A stretch of 45,743 bases of DNA from Flavobacterium sp. (GCA_003497625.1 DNNO01000042.1:1-45743), one strand, 5' to 3'; shown: positions 31,367 to 40,174, counted from the stretch's first letter. Numbers and translations are program-made. The notes: generated by a model from the sequence alone, not told the origin.

Positions 31367-31918
31367 ATGATTTATAAATTCAGAGCTATTCTCGATGCTG
31401 AAGAAGATATTTTTAGAGATATTGCCATCGAAAGCGACAATTCATTAGAAGATTTACACAATGCTTTAATCAATGCATTTGGTTTTGACGGAACAGAAGT
31501 AGGCGCTTTTTATACGTGTGCAAACGATTGGTCTTGGCATGAAGAAGATGGTATTCCATTGTTTGATACAGGCGATATTCCTGGCGAAATCAAAACTATG
31601 GCTGAATATAGATTAGATGATTTAGTTCACGAACAAAACACTAAATTAGTTTATGTGTACGATTTGTTTTCGATGTGGACATTTTTCTTAGAATTAGCGG
31701 CAATTGAAGAAGATAAACAAATTGGAGAAACATATCCTGCATTATTATTTTCACACGGCGAACTTCCAGCAGAGGCTTTACAAAGCGGAATGCGAGGAGA
31801 TTTATCTGACGAAGACATGTTTGGCGAATTTGAAGATGATTTAGATGATGATGACTTCGACATGTTTGATGGAGACGATAGTTTTGAAGACATGGGATTT
31901 GAAGAAAATTGGAATTAA
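31367..31918 (+). CDS. PRiA4_ORF3-like (plasmid pRiA4b ORF-3 family) protein
   Basis: A 183-residue cytoplasmic protein. The front (MIYKFRAILDAEEDIFRDIAIESDNSLEDLHNALINAFGFDGTEVGAFYT) has the ubiquitin-like strand-helix layout of the pRiA4b ORF-3 family, continuing through KLVYVYDLFSMWTFFLELA. The last 40 residues are almost purely acidic and aromatic (DEDMFGEFEDDLDDDDFDMFDGDD...), without a globular appearance. Family function is unknown; the IS1096 TnpR label sometimes attached to it is historical and does not mean a transposon is present here. Start ATG 31367, with a -7 box upstream and a terminator after it, so it is a single-gene unit. Confidence 0.8.
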   Translation: MIYKFRAILDAEEDIFRDIAIESDNSLEDLHNALINAFGFDGTEVGAFYTCANDWSWHEEDGIPLFDTGDIPGEIKTMAEYRLDDLVHEQNTKLVYVYDLFSMWTFFLELAAIEEDKQIGETYPALLFSHGELPAEALQSGMRGDLSDEDMFGEFEDDLDDDDFDMFDGDDSFEDMGFEENWN

Positions 31919-31960
31919 TTAGCCCAAGAATTAAAAAGAATAAAACAAAATACAATTTTT

Positions 31961-32004
31961 AAAAGCCAAGAAAAAACAATACCTGTTCTATCTTGGCTCT
32001 TTTA
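31961..32004 (+). terminator. Intrinsic terminator after the PRiA4_ORF3-like gene
   Basis: Stem AGCCAAGA / TCTTGGCT (31964-31971 and 31991-31998) with a 19-base loop, followed by CTTTT. Confidence 0.65.
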
Positions 32005-32019
32005 TCTAAACTATAAAAA

Positions 32020-33078
32020 ATGATAAACCTATTTAATGCTCATATTGAGAATTTATCTATTCACCGCGTAGGAAATAAAAGCAGAAACGAAGCTATCTTC
32101 TTATCTGAAAATCCATACGGATTGAATGATGAAATCATGCCTTTATTAAAAGAATTTTTCTTTAAACCATTTCGTGAAAAAGAAGAAAATTACTTTCAGT
32201 TTGCTCACGAAGTAGATTTAGAATATAACGAAATGTACAATTTTGCTACCGAAGTTTTCAATAACCCAAGCGAAATTCACAACGTTTCAAAAAAAATCAC
32301 GAAACACCTTTTTGAACAATCTAATCATCCACATATTAAAAACGGAGAAGTGTATGTAGCTTATTTTACGCACGTTTCTATTGATAATAATGTAGTTGAT
32401 GCTATTGGTGTTTTCAAAAGCGAAGTGCAAACCGATTTCTTACAATTTGAAGAAAAAGAAAGTAACTTAGAAATGATTTTACAACAAGGAATCAACTTAA
32501 ATAAGTTAGACAAAGGTTGTATCATTTTCAACTATAAAAAAGAAGAAGGTTACAAAATTTTAACCGTAGATAGCAATCGTTACGATGCGCGCTATTGGTT
32601 AGAACATTTCTTATCAATTGATGCGTTTCAAGATGAAAACTTCATGACGAAAAAATACTTGAAATTCTGTCAAGAGTTTGCTAAAGAAGTGGTTTTACCT
32701 GCAGAAGATAAACAACAAGAAGTATTGTTTATGAACCGTGCCATCAATCACTTTGCAAAAAATGATGAGTTTGAAGAAACGGCTTTCTTAAACGAAGTAA
32801 TGCAAAACCCAGAATTCATTCCAGAATTCAAAAATTATAAAGTAGATAAAGGCGCCAAATACAGCATCGAAGACGTATCCAGTTTTCCAATTGCAAATGC
32901 TGCCGTTACTGATGTGCGTCGTACCTTAAAAAACACAATTCAATTAGATACCAACATCCAAATCAAATTGGATTTCATCAACCCAGAAAGTGCGGAGAAA
33001 TTTGTTGAAAAAGGTTGGGACGAAGAAAAACAAATGTATTATTACTTGGTTTACTTTAATAAAGAGCAGAAATCATAA
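32020..33078 (+). CDS. Nucleoid-associated protein (NdpA/YejK-like)
   Basis: A 352-residue protein of the 37-kDa nucleoid-associated family. The diagnostic front is MINLFNAHIENLSIHRVGNKSRNEAIFLSE, followed by FQFAHEVDLEYNEMYNFATEVF, the central VAYFTHVSIDNNVVDAIGVFKSE, GCIIFNYKKEEGYKILTVD and the YWLEHFLSIDAF...TKKYLKFCQEFAKEV block. The E. coli homolog (YejK/NdpA) is found on the nucleoid and is thought to influence topoisomerase activity; the role in Bacteroidetes is not established. Start ATG 32020 lies directly after the upstream terminator; its own terminator is at 33101. Confidence 0.88.
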   Translation: MINLFNAHIENLSIHRVGNKSRNEAIFLSENPYGLNDEIMPLLKEFFFKPFREKEENYFQFAHEVDLEYNEMYNFATEVFNNPSEIHNVSKKITKHLFEQSNHPHIKNGEVYVAYFTHVSIDNNVVDAIGVFKSEVQTDFLQFEEKESNLEMILQQGINLNKLDKGCIIFNYKKEEGYKILTVDSNRYDARYWLEHFLSIDAFQDENFMTKKYLKFCQEFAKEVVLPAEDKQQEVLFMNRAINHFAKNDEFEETAFLNEVMQNPEFIPEFKNYKVDKGAKYSIEDVSSFPIANAAVTDVRRTLKNTIQLDTNIQIKLDFINPESAEKFVEKGWDEEKQMYYYLVYFNKEQKS

Positions 33079-33100
33079 GGCATTTACATCCAAAATATTA

Positions 33101-33136
33101 AACCTCAATTACAACATTGTACTTGAGGTTTTTTTT
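33101..33136 (+). terminator. Intrinsic terminator after the nucleoid-associated protein gene
   Basis: Stem AACCTCAA / TTGAGGTT (33101-33108 and 33123-33130) followed by six further T. Confidence 0.85.
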
Positions 33137-33169
33137 GAAAGAACTTTAACAAAATATTTGTTTAACTTT

Positions 33170-33201
33170 TTTGATTATAAATTAAACATTCTTTACCTTT
33201 G
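33170..33201 (+). promoter_or_regulatory. Promoter of the TetR-like/UbiB-like operon
   Basis: TTTG at 33170-33173, 20 bases, TACCTTTG at 33194-33201, 17 bases before the ATG at 33219. This is a near-consensus Bacteroidetes promoter. Confidence 0.7.
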
Positions 33202-33218
33202 ATGAAATTTTAAAAGTC

Positions 33219-33878
33219 ATGGCAAAGAAGAAAGAGATTACTAATCAAGATATTTTAGGTTTCTACATTGATTATTTTTTAGAAAATAACAAAGCGCCAC
33301 ATTCGGTATATAAATTCGCGAAGCATTACAACTTTGAAGAAACTGTATTTTATGCGAATTTTTCATCATTTGAACAAATTGAGAAAACCTTTTTTACCTC
33401 ATTATTTCAGCAAACAATGAGTTTACTTGAAAAAAGTGAAGATTTCGAATCGTATGATGCACGAACTAAATTATTAAGTTTTTACTTCACGTATTTCGAA
33501 ATGTTAACCGCAAACAGAAGTTTCACGGTTGCACTTTTAAAAGAAGATAAAAACAAATTGAAAAGTCTTTCTAAATTGACAGAATTGAGAAAACACTTCA
33601 AGCAATTCTTTGATACTTTAGAAATTGAAAAAATCGATTTAAAACAAGAAAAGTTAATCGAATTTCAAGAAAAAACCATGAGCGAAATGGCTTGGTTACA
33701 GTTTTTATTCACTTTAAAATTCTGGATAGAAGACACTTCGCTATCTTTTGAAAAAACCGATATTTTTATTGAAAAATCAGTCAATACCAGTTTTGATTTA
33801 ATGGATATTGCTCCTTTGAAAAGTTTAATTGACTTCGGAAAATTCATGTGGCAAGAAAAAGCCTCATTTAAAATGTAA
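33219..33878 (+). CDS. TetR-like regulator
   Basis: A 219-residue all-helical protein. The N-terminal 45 residues (TNQDILGFYIDYFLENNKAPHSVYKFAKHYNFEETVFYANFSSFEQIEKTFF) match the TetR helix-turn-helix layout, with YKFAKHYNFEETVFYANFSSFEQI as the DNA-contacting part. The remaining 170 residues are a ligand/dimer domain of the TetR_C type. No ligand can be predicted. It begins after a good promoter and is followed 6 bases later by an ABC1/UbiB-like kinase gene, so it is co-transcribed with the latter, a pairing that I recognise from other Flavobacteriaceae. The HTH is less conserved than usual, so DNA binding is likely but not certain. Confidence 0.75.
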   Translation: MAKKKEITNQDILGFYIDYFLENNKAPHSVYKFAKHYNFEETVFYANFSSFEQIEKTFFTSLFQQTMSLLEKSEDFESYDARTKLLSFYFTYFEMLTANRSFTVALLKEDKNKLKSLSKLTELRKHFKQFFDTLEIEKIDLKQEKLIEFQEKTMSEMAWLQFLFTLKFWIEDTSLSFEKTDIFIEKSVNTSFDLMDIAPLKSLIDFGKFMWQEKASFKM

Positions 33879-33884
33879 ACACAG

Positions 33885-35195
33885 ATGAAAACTATAGATA
33901 GTATTCCTACATCAAAAATTCAGAGAGCATCCAAACTGATTCAAACTGGAGCAAAAGTTGGTGTAAATTACATAAAATATTACGGAGATAAAATTACCAA
34001 AACCGAAGAAGAAGCCAAAGAAAATCTAAACATTAACAATGCTTCTGATATTTACGACGGTTTAAAACAAATGAAAGGAAGCGCTTTGAAAGTTGCTCAA
34101 ATGCTAAGCATGGACAAAAGTATTTTGCCTCGTGCCTATGTAGAGAAATTTTCATTGGCACAATTTTCGGTTCCACCGTTATCACCACCATTGGTAAACA
34201 AAACCTTTAAAAATTATTTTGGCAAACAGCCAAACGAAATATTTGACACATTTAACGCCACTTCAATAAACGCTGCAAGCATTGGTCAAGTGCACCAAGC
34301 GAGCAAGGATGGGAAAAATCTTGCTGTGAAAATTCAATATCCTGGAGTGGCAGAAAGTATTAGTTCTGATTTGGCGATGGTAAAGCCAATTGCGATTAAA
34401 ATGTTCAATATTAAAGGAAAAGATTCGGATAAATATTTCAAAGAAGTTGAAGATAAATTGATTGAAGAAACCAATTACATCAACGAAGTCAAACAAAGTA
34501 TTGAAATGGCTGAAGCTTGCGCCACAATTCCAAATTTGATTTTTCCAAAGTATTATCCTGAATGGTCATCGGAAAAAATTATTACTATGGATTGGATGAC
34601 AGGCGAACATTTGTCAGAATTCACAGCTCACAATACCGATGCAGAAAAATCGAATATTTTAGGACAAACGCTTTGGGATTTTTATATGTTTCAAATGCAT
34701 AATTTAAGAAAAGTCCACGCCGATCCGCATCCAGGAAACTTCTTGATTACGAAAGACACGAAACTTATTGCTTTAGATTTTGGTTGTATTAAAGAAGTTC
34801 CAAATGATTTTTATGTACCTTATTTTGAATTAGCGAAGAAAGAAAATTTAGCAAATCCGGAATTCTTTAAATCAAAATTATACGAATTAGAAATATTAAG
34901 AACAGACGATTCTAAAGAGGAAACTGAGTTTTTCACTGCGATGTTTCACGAATTACTAAGCTTATTCGCAAGACCATTTCATGTGGAAGAATTTGACTTT
35001 TCAGACGATGAATTTTTTGGACAAATTGCTGATTTGGGCGAACGCTATTCAAAAAGCACGGAATTACGAAACATGAACGGAAATAGAGGTTCAAAACATT
35101 TCATTTACATAAACAGAACGTTCTTTGGTTTATACAATTTAATGCACGATTTAAAAGCTAAAAATGTAAAAATCAACAACTTTATACAATATTAA
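33885..35195 (+). CDS. ABC1/UbiB-type atypical kinase
   Basis: A 436-residue protein of the AarF/ABC1/UbiB family of atypical kinases. The conserved pieces are MKGSALKVAQMLSMDKSILP (the N-terminal KxGQ-type extension, here with KVAQ), NAASIGQVHQASKDGKNLAVKIQYPG (Ala-rich loop and ATP-binding Lys), VHADPHPGNFLI (catalytic loop) and ALDFGCIKEV (metal-binding DFG). Members are needed for ubiquinone synthesis in E. coli and coenzyme Q function in mitochondria, but Flavobacteriaceae generally use menaquinone, so the role here is open; lipid-head handling is a plausible inference. It lies in an operon with the upstream TetR-like gene and ends at a strong terminator. Confidence 0.9.
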   Translation: MKTIDSIPTSKIQRASKLIQTGAKVGVNYIKYYGDKITKTEEEAKENLNINNASDIYDGLKQMKGSALKVAQMLSMDKSILPRAYVEKFSLAQFSVPPLSPPLVNKTFKNYFGKQPNEIFDTFNATSINAASIGQVHQASKDGKNLAVKIQYPGVAESISSDLAMVKPIAIKMFNIKGKDSDKYFKEVEDKLIEETNYINEVKQSIEMAEACATIPNLIFPKYYPEWSSEKIITMDWMTGEHLSEFTAHNTDAEKSNILGQTLWDFYMFQMHNLRKVHADPHPGNFLITKDTKLIALDFGCIKEVPNDFYVPYFELAKKENLANPEFFKSKLYELEILRTDDSKEETEFFTAMFHELLSLFARPFHVEEFDFSDDEFFGQIADLGERYSKSTELRNMNGNRGSKHFIYINRTFFGLYNLMHDLKAKNVKINNFIQY

Positions 35196-35215
35196 TAATT
35201 GCCCCAAGTTTACTT

Positions 35216-35255
35216 AAAATCCCTAACCAAGCCATAATGTTAGGGATTTTTTTAT
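35216..35255 (+). terminator. Intrinsic terminator after the UbiB-like gene
   Basis: A perfect 12-base stem AAAATCCCTAAC / GTTAGGGATTTT (35216-35227 and 35239-35250), with an 11-base loop and a T-rich 3' end. Confidence 0.9.
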
Positions 35256-35326
35256 GTTTTATATTTTAAAATTGGTAACAAATGCACAAACTGTTCGTCT
35301 TATCTTAAATCAAAAAACGAATCAAC

Positions 35327-36223
35327 TTGGAAACCATTTTAAAAATCACCAATCTTAATAAGATTTTCAATAAACATTTGCACGCAGTTAAAAACGTGTC
35401 TTTTGAAATCAAAAAAGGAAATGTTTACGGAATTCTTGGACCCAACGGCTCAGGAAAATCAACTACTTTAGGAATAGTATTAAATGTTGTCAATAAAACT
35501 TCAGGCGATTTTGAATGGTTTGGAGGAAAATCCAACACGCATAACGCTTTGAAAAAAGTAGGCGCTATCATTGAGCGACCAAATTTTTATCCGTACATGA
35601 CCGCCAAAGAAAATTTGGAATTGGTCTGTAAAATCAAAGGAACTTCACTTTCAAAAGTAGACGAGAAATTAGAATTAGTTGGACTTTTAGAACGTAAAAA
35701 CGATAAATTCAGAACGTATTCACTAGGAATGAAACAACGTTTAGCGATTGCTTCTGCCCTACTGAATGATCCAGAAATTTTAATTTTAGACGAACCAACA
35801 AACGGTTTAGATCCGCAAGGAATTAGACAAATTAGAGATATTATCCGAATTATTGCTTCGCAAGGCACCACCATTTTATTGGCTTCGCATTTATTAGACG
35901 AAGTTGAAAAAGTGTGTAGTCACGTGGTTGTTTTGCGTAAAGGTGAAATGTTATACCAAGGTTCGGTTCATGATATGATTGAAAACAATAGCTTTTTCGA
36001 GTTAAAATCAGACGATAAAGAGCAACTTAAATTGGCACTTCAAAATCATCCTTCAATTGAAAAAATAGAGGAAGAAGAAGGAAAAGTATTGGTTTATTTA
36101 AAACAAGATATTGCTGCCAAAGATTTAAACTCGTATCTGTTTGAACAAAAAATTGTTTTAGAACATCTTGTAAAAAGAAAAAACAGTTTAGAAGAACAAT
36201 TTTTAGAATTAACCAAAAACTAA
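35327..36223 (+). CDS. ABC transporter ATP-binding protein (BcrA-like)
   Basis: A 298-residue ATPase of the ABC-2 exporter type. It has Walker A GILGPNGSGKST, the Q-loop region, the signature YSLGMKQRLAIASALL, Walker B ILILDEPTNGLDPQG, the D-loop and the switch His in LLASHLLDEVEK, then a C-terminal extension ending at NSLEEQFLEL. It most resembles BcrA/antibiotic-exporter-type ATPases. The start is unusual: an in-frame TAA at 35306 and no ATG before Walker A leave the TTG at 35327 as the only reasonable start. It precedes its permease by 7 bases. The substrate is unknown. Confidence 0.92.
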   Translation: METILKITNLNKIFNKHLHAVKNVSFEIKKGNVYGILGPNGSGKSTTLGIVLNVVNKTSGDFEWFGGKSNTHNALKKVGAIIERPNFYPYMTAKENLELVCKIKGTSLSKVDEKLELVGLLERKNDKFRTYSLGMKQRLAIASALLNDPEILILDEPTNGLDPQGIRQIRDIIRIIASQGTTILLASHLLDEVEKVCSHVVVLRKGEMLYQGSVHDMIENNSFFELKSDDKEQLKLALQNHPSIEKIEEEEGKVLVYLKQDIAAKDLNSYLFEQKIVLEHLVKRKNSLEEQFLELTKN

Positions 36224-36230
36224 CACCATC

Positions 36231-37082
36231 ATGAAAAGATTACTATCTATAGAATTTCAAAAAATTTGGAAAAACAAGGCCAGTCGTGTATTACTACTTG
36301 CATATTTCGTTTTATTAAGTTTCATCGCATTAATCGCATCCATAAAATTTAGTATTGGAACCTTCGAAATTAGAATTGCCGATCAAGGAATTTTCAACTT
36401 CCCTTACATTTGGCATTTTAATACTTATATAGCCTCTTTATTCAAAATTTTCTTAGCTATTGTAATAGTTTCCATGATGGCAAATGAATATACTTATGGC
36501 ACTTTAAAACAGAATTTAATTGACGGATTGAGTAAAAAAGAATTCATTCTTTCCAAATTTTTAGTGGTAGGAACTTTTGCTGTTGCTTCTACTCTATTTG
36601 TTTTTGTGATGTCGTTAATATTAGGATATTCTTTCTCTTCTTACAATGAAATGGGAATTGTGTTTTCTGATTTAGAATATTTATTGGCATTTTTTGTTAA
36701 GCTAACAGCATTTTTCTCTTTCTGTTTATTCCTAGGAATATTAGTAAAACGAAGTGCATTTGCATTAGGATTTTTATTTATTTGGTTCATTGGAGAAAAT
36801 ATTTTTTATTGGTTAGTTAAGTTTGTCATCTTAGGTGGTGACGATAAGCACAAAAACTTTGGAGATACTATGATTCGTTATTTTCCAATGGAATCGATGA
36901 GTAATTTAATTAAAGAACCTTTTACCCGATTGAGCGCCATTAAAACGATTGAAACCACAATTGGTGGTGCAAAAGTAGCAAAAGATTATAGCGTACACTT
37001 TTCGGAAATAAGCATCGCTTTGCTCTGGGCTTTTATATTTATTTTAACATCTTATTATATCTTAAAAAAGCGCGATTTATAG
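36231..37082 (+). CDS. ABC-2 type permease
   Basis: A 283-residue inner-membrane protein with about six transmembrane helices (such as RVLLLAYFVLLSFIALIASIKF, IFLAIVIVSMMANEYTYGTL, FAVASTLFVFVMSLILGYSF, LLAFFVKLTAFFSFCLFLGIL, ALGFLFIWFIGENIFYWLVKF and ISIALLWAFIFILTSYYIL). The NEYTYGTLKQNLIDGLSKKEFILSKFLV segment is the typical ABC-2 coupling region. It begins seven bases after its ATPase gene, and together these form an exporter of unknown substrate. Its stop codon (37080-37082) directly touches the -7 box of the next gene. Confidence 0.88.
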   Translation: MKRLLSIEFQKIWKNKASRVLLLAYFVLLSFIALIASIKFSIGTFEIRIADQGIFNFPYIWHFNTYIASLFKIFLAIVIVSMMANEYTYGTLKQNLIDGLSKKEFILSKFLVVGTFAVASTLFVFVMSLILGYSFSSYNEMGIVFSDLEYLLAFFVKLTAFFSFCLFLGILVKRSAFALGFLFIWFIGENIFYWLVKFVILGGDDKHKNFGDTMIRYFPMESMSNLIKEPFTRLSAIKTIETTIGGAKVAKDYSVHFSEISIALLWAFIFILTSYYILKKRDL

Positions 37083-37090
37083 TATCTTTG
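37083..37090 (+). promoter_or_regulatory. Putative -7 box for the T9SS protein gene
   Basis: TATCTTTG matches TAnnTTTG, immediately after the permease stop and only 8 bases before the ATG at 37099, which predicts an almost leaderless message. No TTG lies at the ideal distance. Confidence 0.5.
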
Positions 37091-37098
37091 CCGATGCT

Positions 37099-39117
37099 AT
37101 GAATACTTTTAAACATACCATTTCTGTCTTACTTTTCGCATTGGGAATCCAATTCGGAAAGGCACAAAATATTTCAGTCGACGAAGGATACACTCCACAA
37201 GATTTAGTTGAAGATGTTTTAATCAACAGTACTTGCGCTAATGTATTTAACGTAAACGTTTCAGGAGGAAATTTTGCCACTGGAGAAAAAAGTTTTGGTT
37301 ATTTTAACGGAACTGGAACTACTTTTCCTTTTCAAAACGGAATTATTCTTTCAACAGGAAAAATCAATAACGCGCCAGGCCCAAATTCCTATCTATCAGA
37401 TGATGGTGGGAATATGGGTTGGGATGGCGATTCTGACTTAAACGATGCTTTAGGTTTGAGTAATTCATTCAATGCCACAATTTTAGAATTTGATTTTATT
37501 CCGCTAGGAAACAAAATTAGTTTCGATTACATTTTTTCATCAGAGCAATATTTATCTAATCCTTCTTCTGGACAATGTAATTTTACCGATGGTTTTGCCT
37601 TTTTACTAAAAAGAAACGGAGATGTTAGTTATGAAAACTTGGCCGTTATTCCCGGAACTACAACTCCTGTAAAAGTGAATACCGTACGAGGTCCAGGAAC
37701 AATTTGTCCACCAGCAAATGCAGCCTATTTTGATGCTTTCAACGATGTAAATCACCCTACAAATTACAACGGACAAACCACTGTTTTAACAGCTGAATCC
37801 GATGTTATTCCTGGCCAAACGTATCACATTAAATTAGTAATTGCAGATGAAGGAAATCATAGATATGATTCTGCAATCTTTTTAGGAGGCGGAAGTTTCA
37901 ATTTCACAATTGACATAGGAGATGATCGTTTGGTAGCAAATGGAAATCCATTATGTCAAGGCGAAAATTTAATAGTTAATGCTACACAAACTGGAGCAAC
38001 AGGTTACCAATGGTTTCAAAATAGTATTGCAATTCCAGACGCTACGAATGCAACATATAATATTACTTCGGCAGGAGATTATTTTGTGGAAATCAATTAT
38101 GGTTCAACTTGTCAAACAACAGGAAGTATCAAAATTGAATATGCTGATGTTTTAATTATTGACGAAGATACCTTTACATTGTGTGATGGCGATGATAATC
38201 AGGATGGAAAAACTGTTTTCAATTTAGACACTATTAAAAATGAACTTTTCACAAACTTACCAACTAGTTATGTCGTTTCATTTTTTGAAATTCCCACAAG
38301 CACAACAGCTTTACCTTCAAGTTACACAAACACAATAGCATACAACCAAACCATATATGCGAGAGTAATGAATATTCAAGGTTGTTATTCTGATTATCCA
38401 GTAAATTTAGTAATCAATACTTTTGATGACATCATTACCGATGAAGAATTAGGTTTGTGCGAAAATGAACCAATTACATTAAATGCTGGAGCTGGTTTTT
38501 CGAGCTATACTTGGAATACAACTCCACCGCAAACTACTCAAACTATCACAGTAGATACAGCTGGAAGCTATATTGTTACGCTAACAAATACAAATAATTG
38601 TTCCAAAACCAAAACATTTACCGTTACAGCATCAGGAATTGCAACAATTGAAAACATAGATATTAACGATTTTCAAGAAAACAATACTGCAACTATTGAA
38701 ATTTCAAGTGCAAGTTTGGGCGATTATGAATATTCATTAGATGGTGTTAATTATCAAGATTCTAATGTTTTCACTAATCTAAATGCGAGTGAATACACGG
38801 TTTATGTGCAAGATAAAAATGGTTGTGGTATCGTTTTCGAAACGTTTTACATCTTAGATTTTCCAAAATATTTCACACCAAACGGAGATGGTTATAACGA
38901 TACTTGGTTCATTAAAAATCTAGACAAAAGAAACCTAGAAAATAGTATTATCACTGTTTTTGATCGATACGGTAAATTATTAAAGCAAATTTCAGGAGTA
39001 AGCGAAGGTTGGAACGGAACTTTCAATGGAAATCTTTTACCTTCAAATGATTATTGGTTTGAAATCAAATTAACTAACGGCAAATCGGTAAAAGGACACT
39101 TTGCATTAAAACGTTAG
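37099..39117 (+). CDS. Choice-of-anchor L, T9SS type B sorting-domain surface protein
   Basis: A 672-residue secreted protein. A signal peptide (MNTFKHTISVLLFALGIQFGKAQ) is followed by a choice-of-anchor L domain (about 45-275: GGNFATGEKSFGYFNG, FPFQNGIILSTGKINNAPGPN, FDFIPLGNKISFDYIFSSEQYL, DGFAFLLKR, IADEGNHRYDSAIFLGGGSF). Ig/PKD-like repeats follow (YQWFQNSIAIPDA, SYTWNTTPPQTTQ). The type B sorting domain (about 590-672: FPKYFTPNGDGYNDTWFIKNL, ITVFDRYGKLLKQI, WNGTFNGNLLPSNDYWFEIKL, GHFALKR) directs export by the type IX system, often with the help of PorP/SprF-like partners. The ligand is unknown; adhesion or a filament component is possible. It is preceded by an exporter operon but has its own -7 box. 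Confidence 0.93.
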   Translation: MNTFKHTISVLLFALGIQFGKAQNISVDEGYTPQDLVEDVLINSTCANVFNVNVSGGNFATGEKSFGYFNGTGTTFPFQNGIILSTGKINNAPGPNSYLSDDGGNMGWDGDSDLNDALGLSNSFNATILEFDFIPLGNKISFDYIFSSEQYLSNPSSGQCNFTDGFAFLLKRNGDVSYENLAVIPGTTTPVKVNTVRGPGTICPPANAAYFDAFNDVNHPTNYNGQTTVLTAESDVIPGQTYHIKLVIADEGNHRYDSAIFLGGGSFNFTIDIGDDRLVANGNPLCQGENLIVNATQTGATGYQWFQNSIAIPDATNATYNITSAGDYFVEINYGSTCQTTGSIKIEYADVLIIDEDTFTLCDGDDNQDGKTVFNLDTIKNELFTNLPTSYVVSFFEIPTSTTALPSSYTNTIAYNQTIYARVMNIQGCYSDYPVNLVINTFDDIITDEELGLCENEPITLNAGAGFSSYTWNTTPPQTTQTITVDTAGSYIVTLTNTNNCSKTKTFTVTASGIATIENIDINDFQENNTATIEISSASLGDYEYSLDGVNYQDSNVFTNLNASEYTVYVQDKNGCGIVFETFYILDFPKYFTPNGDGYNDTWFIKNLDKRNLENSIITVFDRYGKLLKQISGVSEGWNGTFNGNLLPSNDYWFEIKLTNGKSVKGHFALKR

Positions 39118-39161
39118 GCATAATAATTGCAGAATAGCTTACAAAATAATATATTCGCAGT

Positions 39162-40172
39162 ATGATGCAAATACACGAAATTGAAGCTATAAAATCGATT
39201 TTAGCTACACCAAAAAAAATTACAATTGTACCACATAGAAATCCAGACGGAGACGCTATGGGTTCTACTTTAGGTTTATATCACATTCTCAAACAACTAC
39301 AACACGACGTTGTGGTAATAGCTCCAAATGAATTTCCAGATTTTTTAGCTTGGTTACCCGAAAGCGAAAAGGTTTTAATTTTCGAACGAAGTTTTGATAC
39401 TTGCAAAGCTATTTTAGAAAAATCGGATTTAATTTTTACTTTAGATTTTAATGCACTACACCGAACGGGAGACCAAATGGAAAATGTATTAAAAACACTA
39501 ACCGCTACAAGTGTAATGATTGATCATCATCAAGCGCCCGATGGTTATGCAACCTATACTTTTTCAGACACTGCTTATGGTTCAACTTGTGAAATGGTGT
39601 ATGATTTTATTCACCAATTAGGCTTAGAAAATCTAATCAACAAAACAGTTGCAACGTGTTTATACACTGGAATTGTTACAGATTCTGGTAGTTTTCGTTT
39701 TCCAAAAACAACAAGTGCTACTCACAAATGTGTTGCCGATTTAATTGAAAAAGGGATCAACAATAGCGAAATTCACAATTTACTTTTTGACAATTCTTCA
39801 TATAACCGCTTGTTGTTATTAGGAAAAGCACTTCAGAATTTGAAAATGCTTCCTGAACACAAAACAACTTACATTACCTTAACTCAAGACGAATTAAATG
39901 AATTTGGTCATCAAAAAGGAGACACAGAAGGGATTGTAAACTATGGATTAAGCATCAAAGGAATCGATTTTACCGCTATTTTTATCGAACACAAAGAAGA
40001 AGGAATTATCAAAATTTCTTTCCGTTCTCAGGGCGATTTTGATGTAAATCAATTTGCGCGAAATCATTTTAATGGCGGTGGACATATCAATGCTGCTGGA
40101 GGTAAATCTTTTTTAAATTTAGACAAAACGATACAACAATTTATTGCTATTTTAGCAGAAGAAAAAAAATAA
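39162..40172 (+). CDS. DHH-family phosphoesterase (NrnA-like oligoribonuclease/pAp phosphatase)
   Basis: A 336-residue cytoplasmic enzyme with DHH and DHHA1 domains. The metal-binding motifs are in order: VPHRNPDGDAMGST, LIFTLDFNALHR, MIDHHQAPDG (DHH), and YTGIVTDSGSFRFPK; the C-terminal DHHA1 part contains FRSQGDFDVNQFARNHFNGGGHINAAGG. NrnA-type enzymes degrade short RNA oligomers and dephosphorylate pAp; c-di-AMP/pApA phosphodiesterases are relatives, but the transmembrane and PAS parts of GdpP are absent. It starts an operon with gldI (2-base gap) and two immunophilins. Start ATG 39162 (MMQIHEIEAIK); a second ATG follows at once. Confidence 0.9.
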   Translation: MMQIHEIEAIKSILATPKKITIVPHRNPDGDAMGSTLGLYHILKQLQHDVVVIAPNEFPDFLAWLPESEKVLIFERSFDTCKAILEKSDLIFTLDFNALHRTGDQMENVLKTLTATSVMIDHHQAPDGYATYTFSDTAYGSTCEMVYDFIHQLGLENLINKTVATCLYTGIVTDSGSFRFPKTTSATHKCVADLIEKGINNSEIHNLLFDNSSYNRLLLLGKALQNLKMLPEHKTTYITLTQDELNEFGHQKGDTEGIVNYGLSIKGIDFTAIFIEHKEEGIIKISFRSQGDFDVNQFARNHFNGGGHINAAGGKSFLNLDKTIQQFIAILAEEKK

Positions 40173-40174
40173 TT

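Noticed and set aside
31367..31918. Mobile-element gene (IS1096 TnpR-like naming)
   Set aside because: The family name is historical. There are no transposase motifs, inverted repeats or target duplications around the gene, and it has a normal promoter and terminator.
35327..37082. Gliding ABC transporter GldA/GldF
   Set aside because: The neighbourhood includes gldI and a T9SS protein, but the ATPase resembles BcrA-type exporters, the permease is a generic ABC-2 type, and no GldG-like gene follows.
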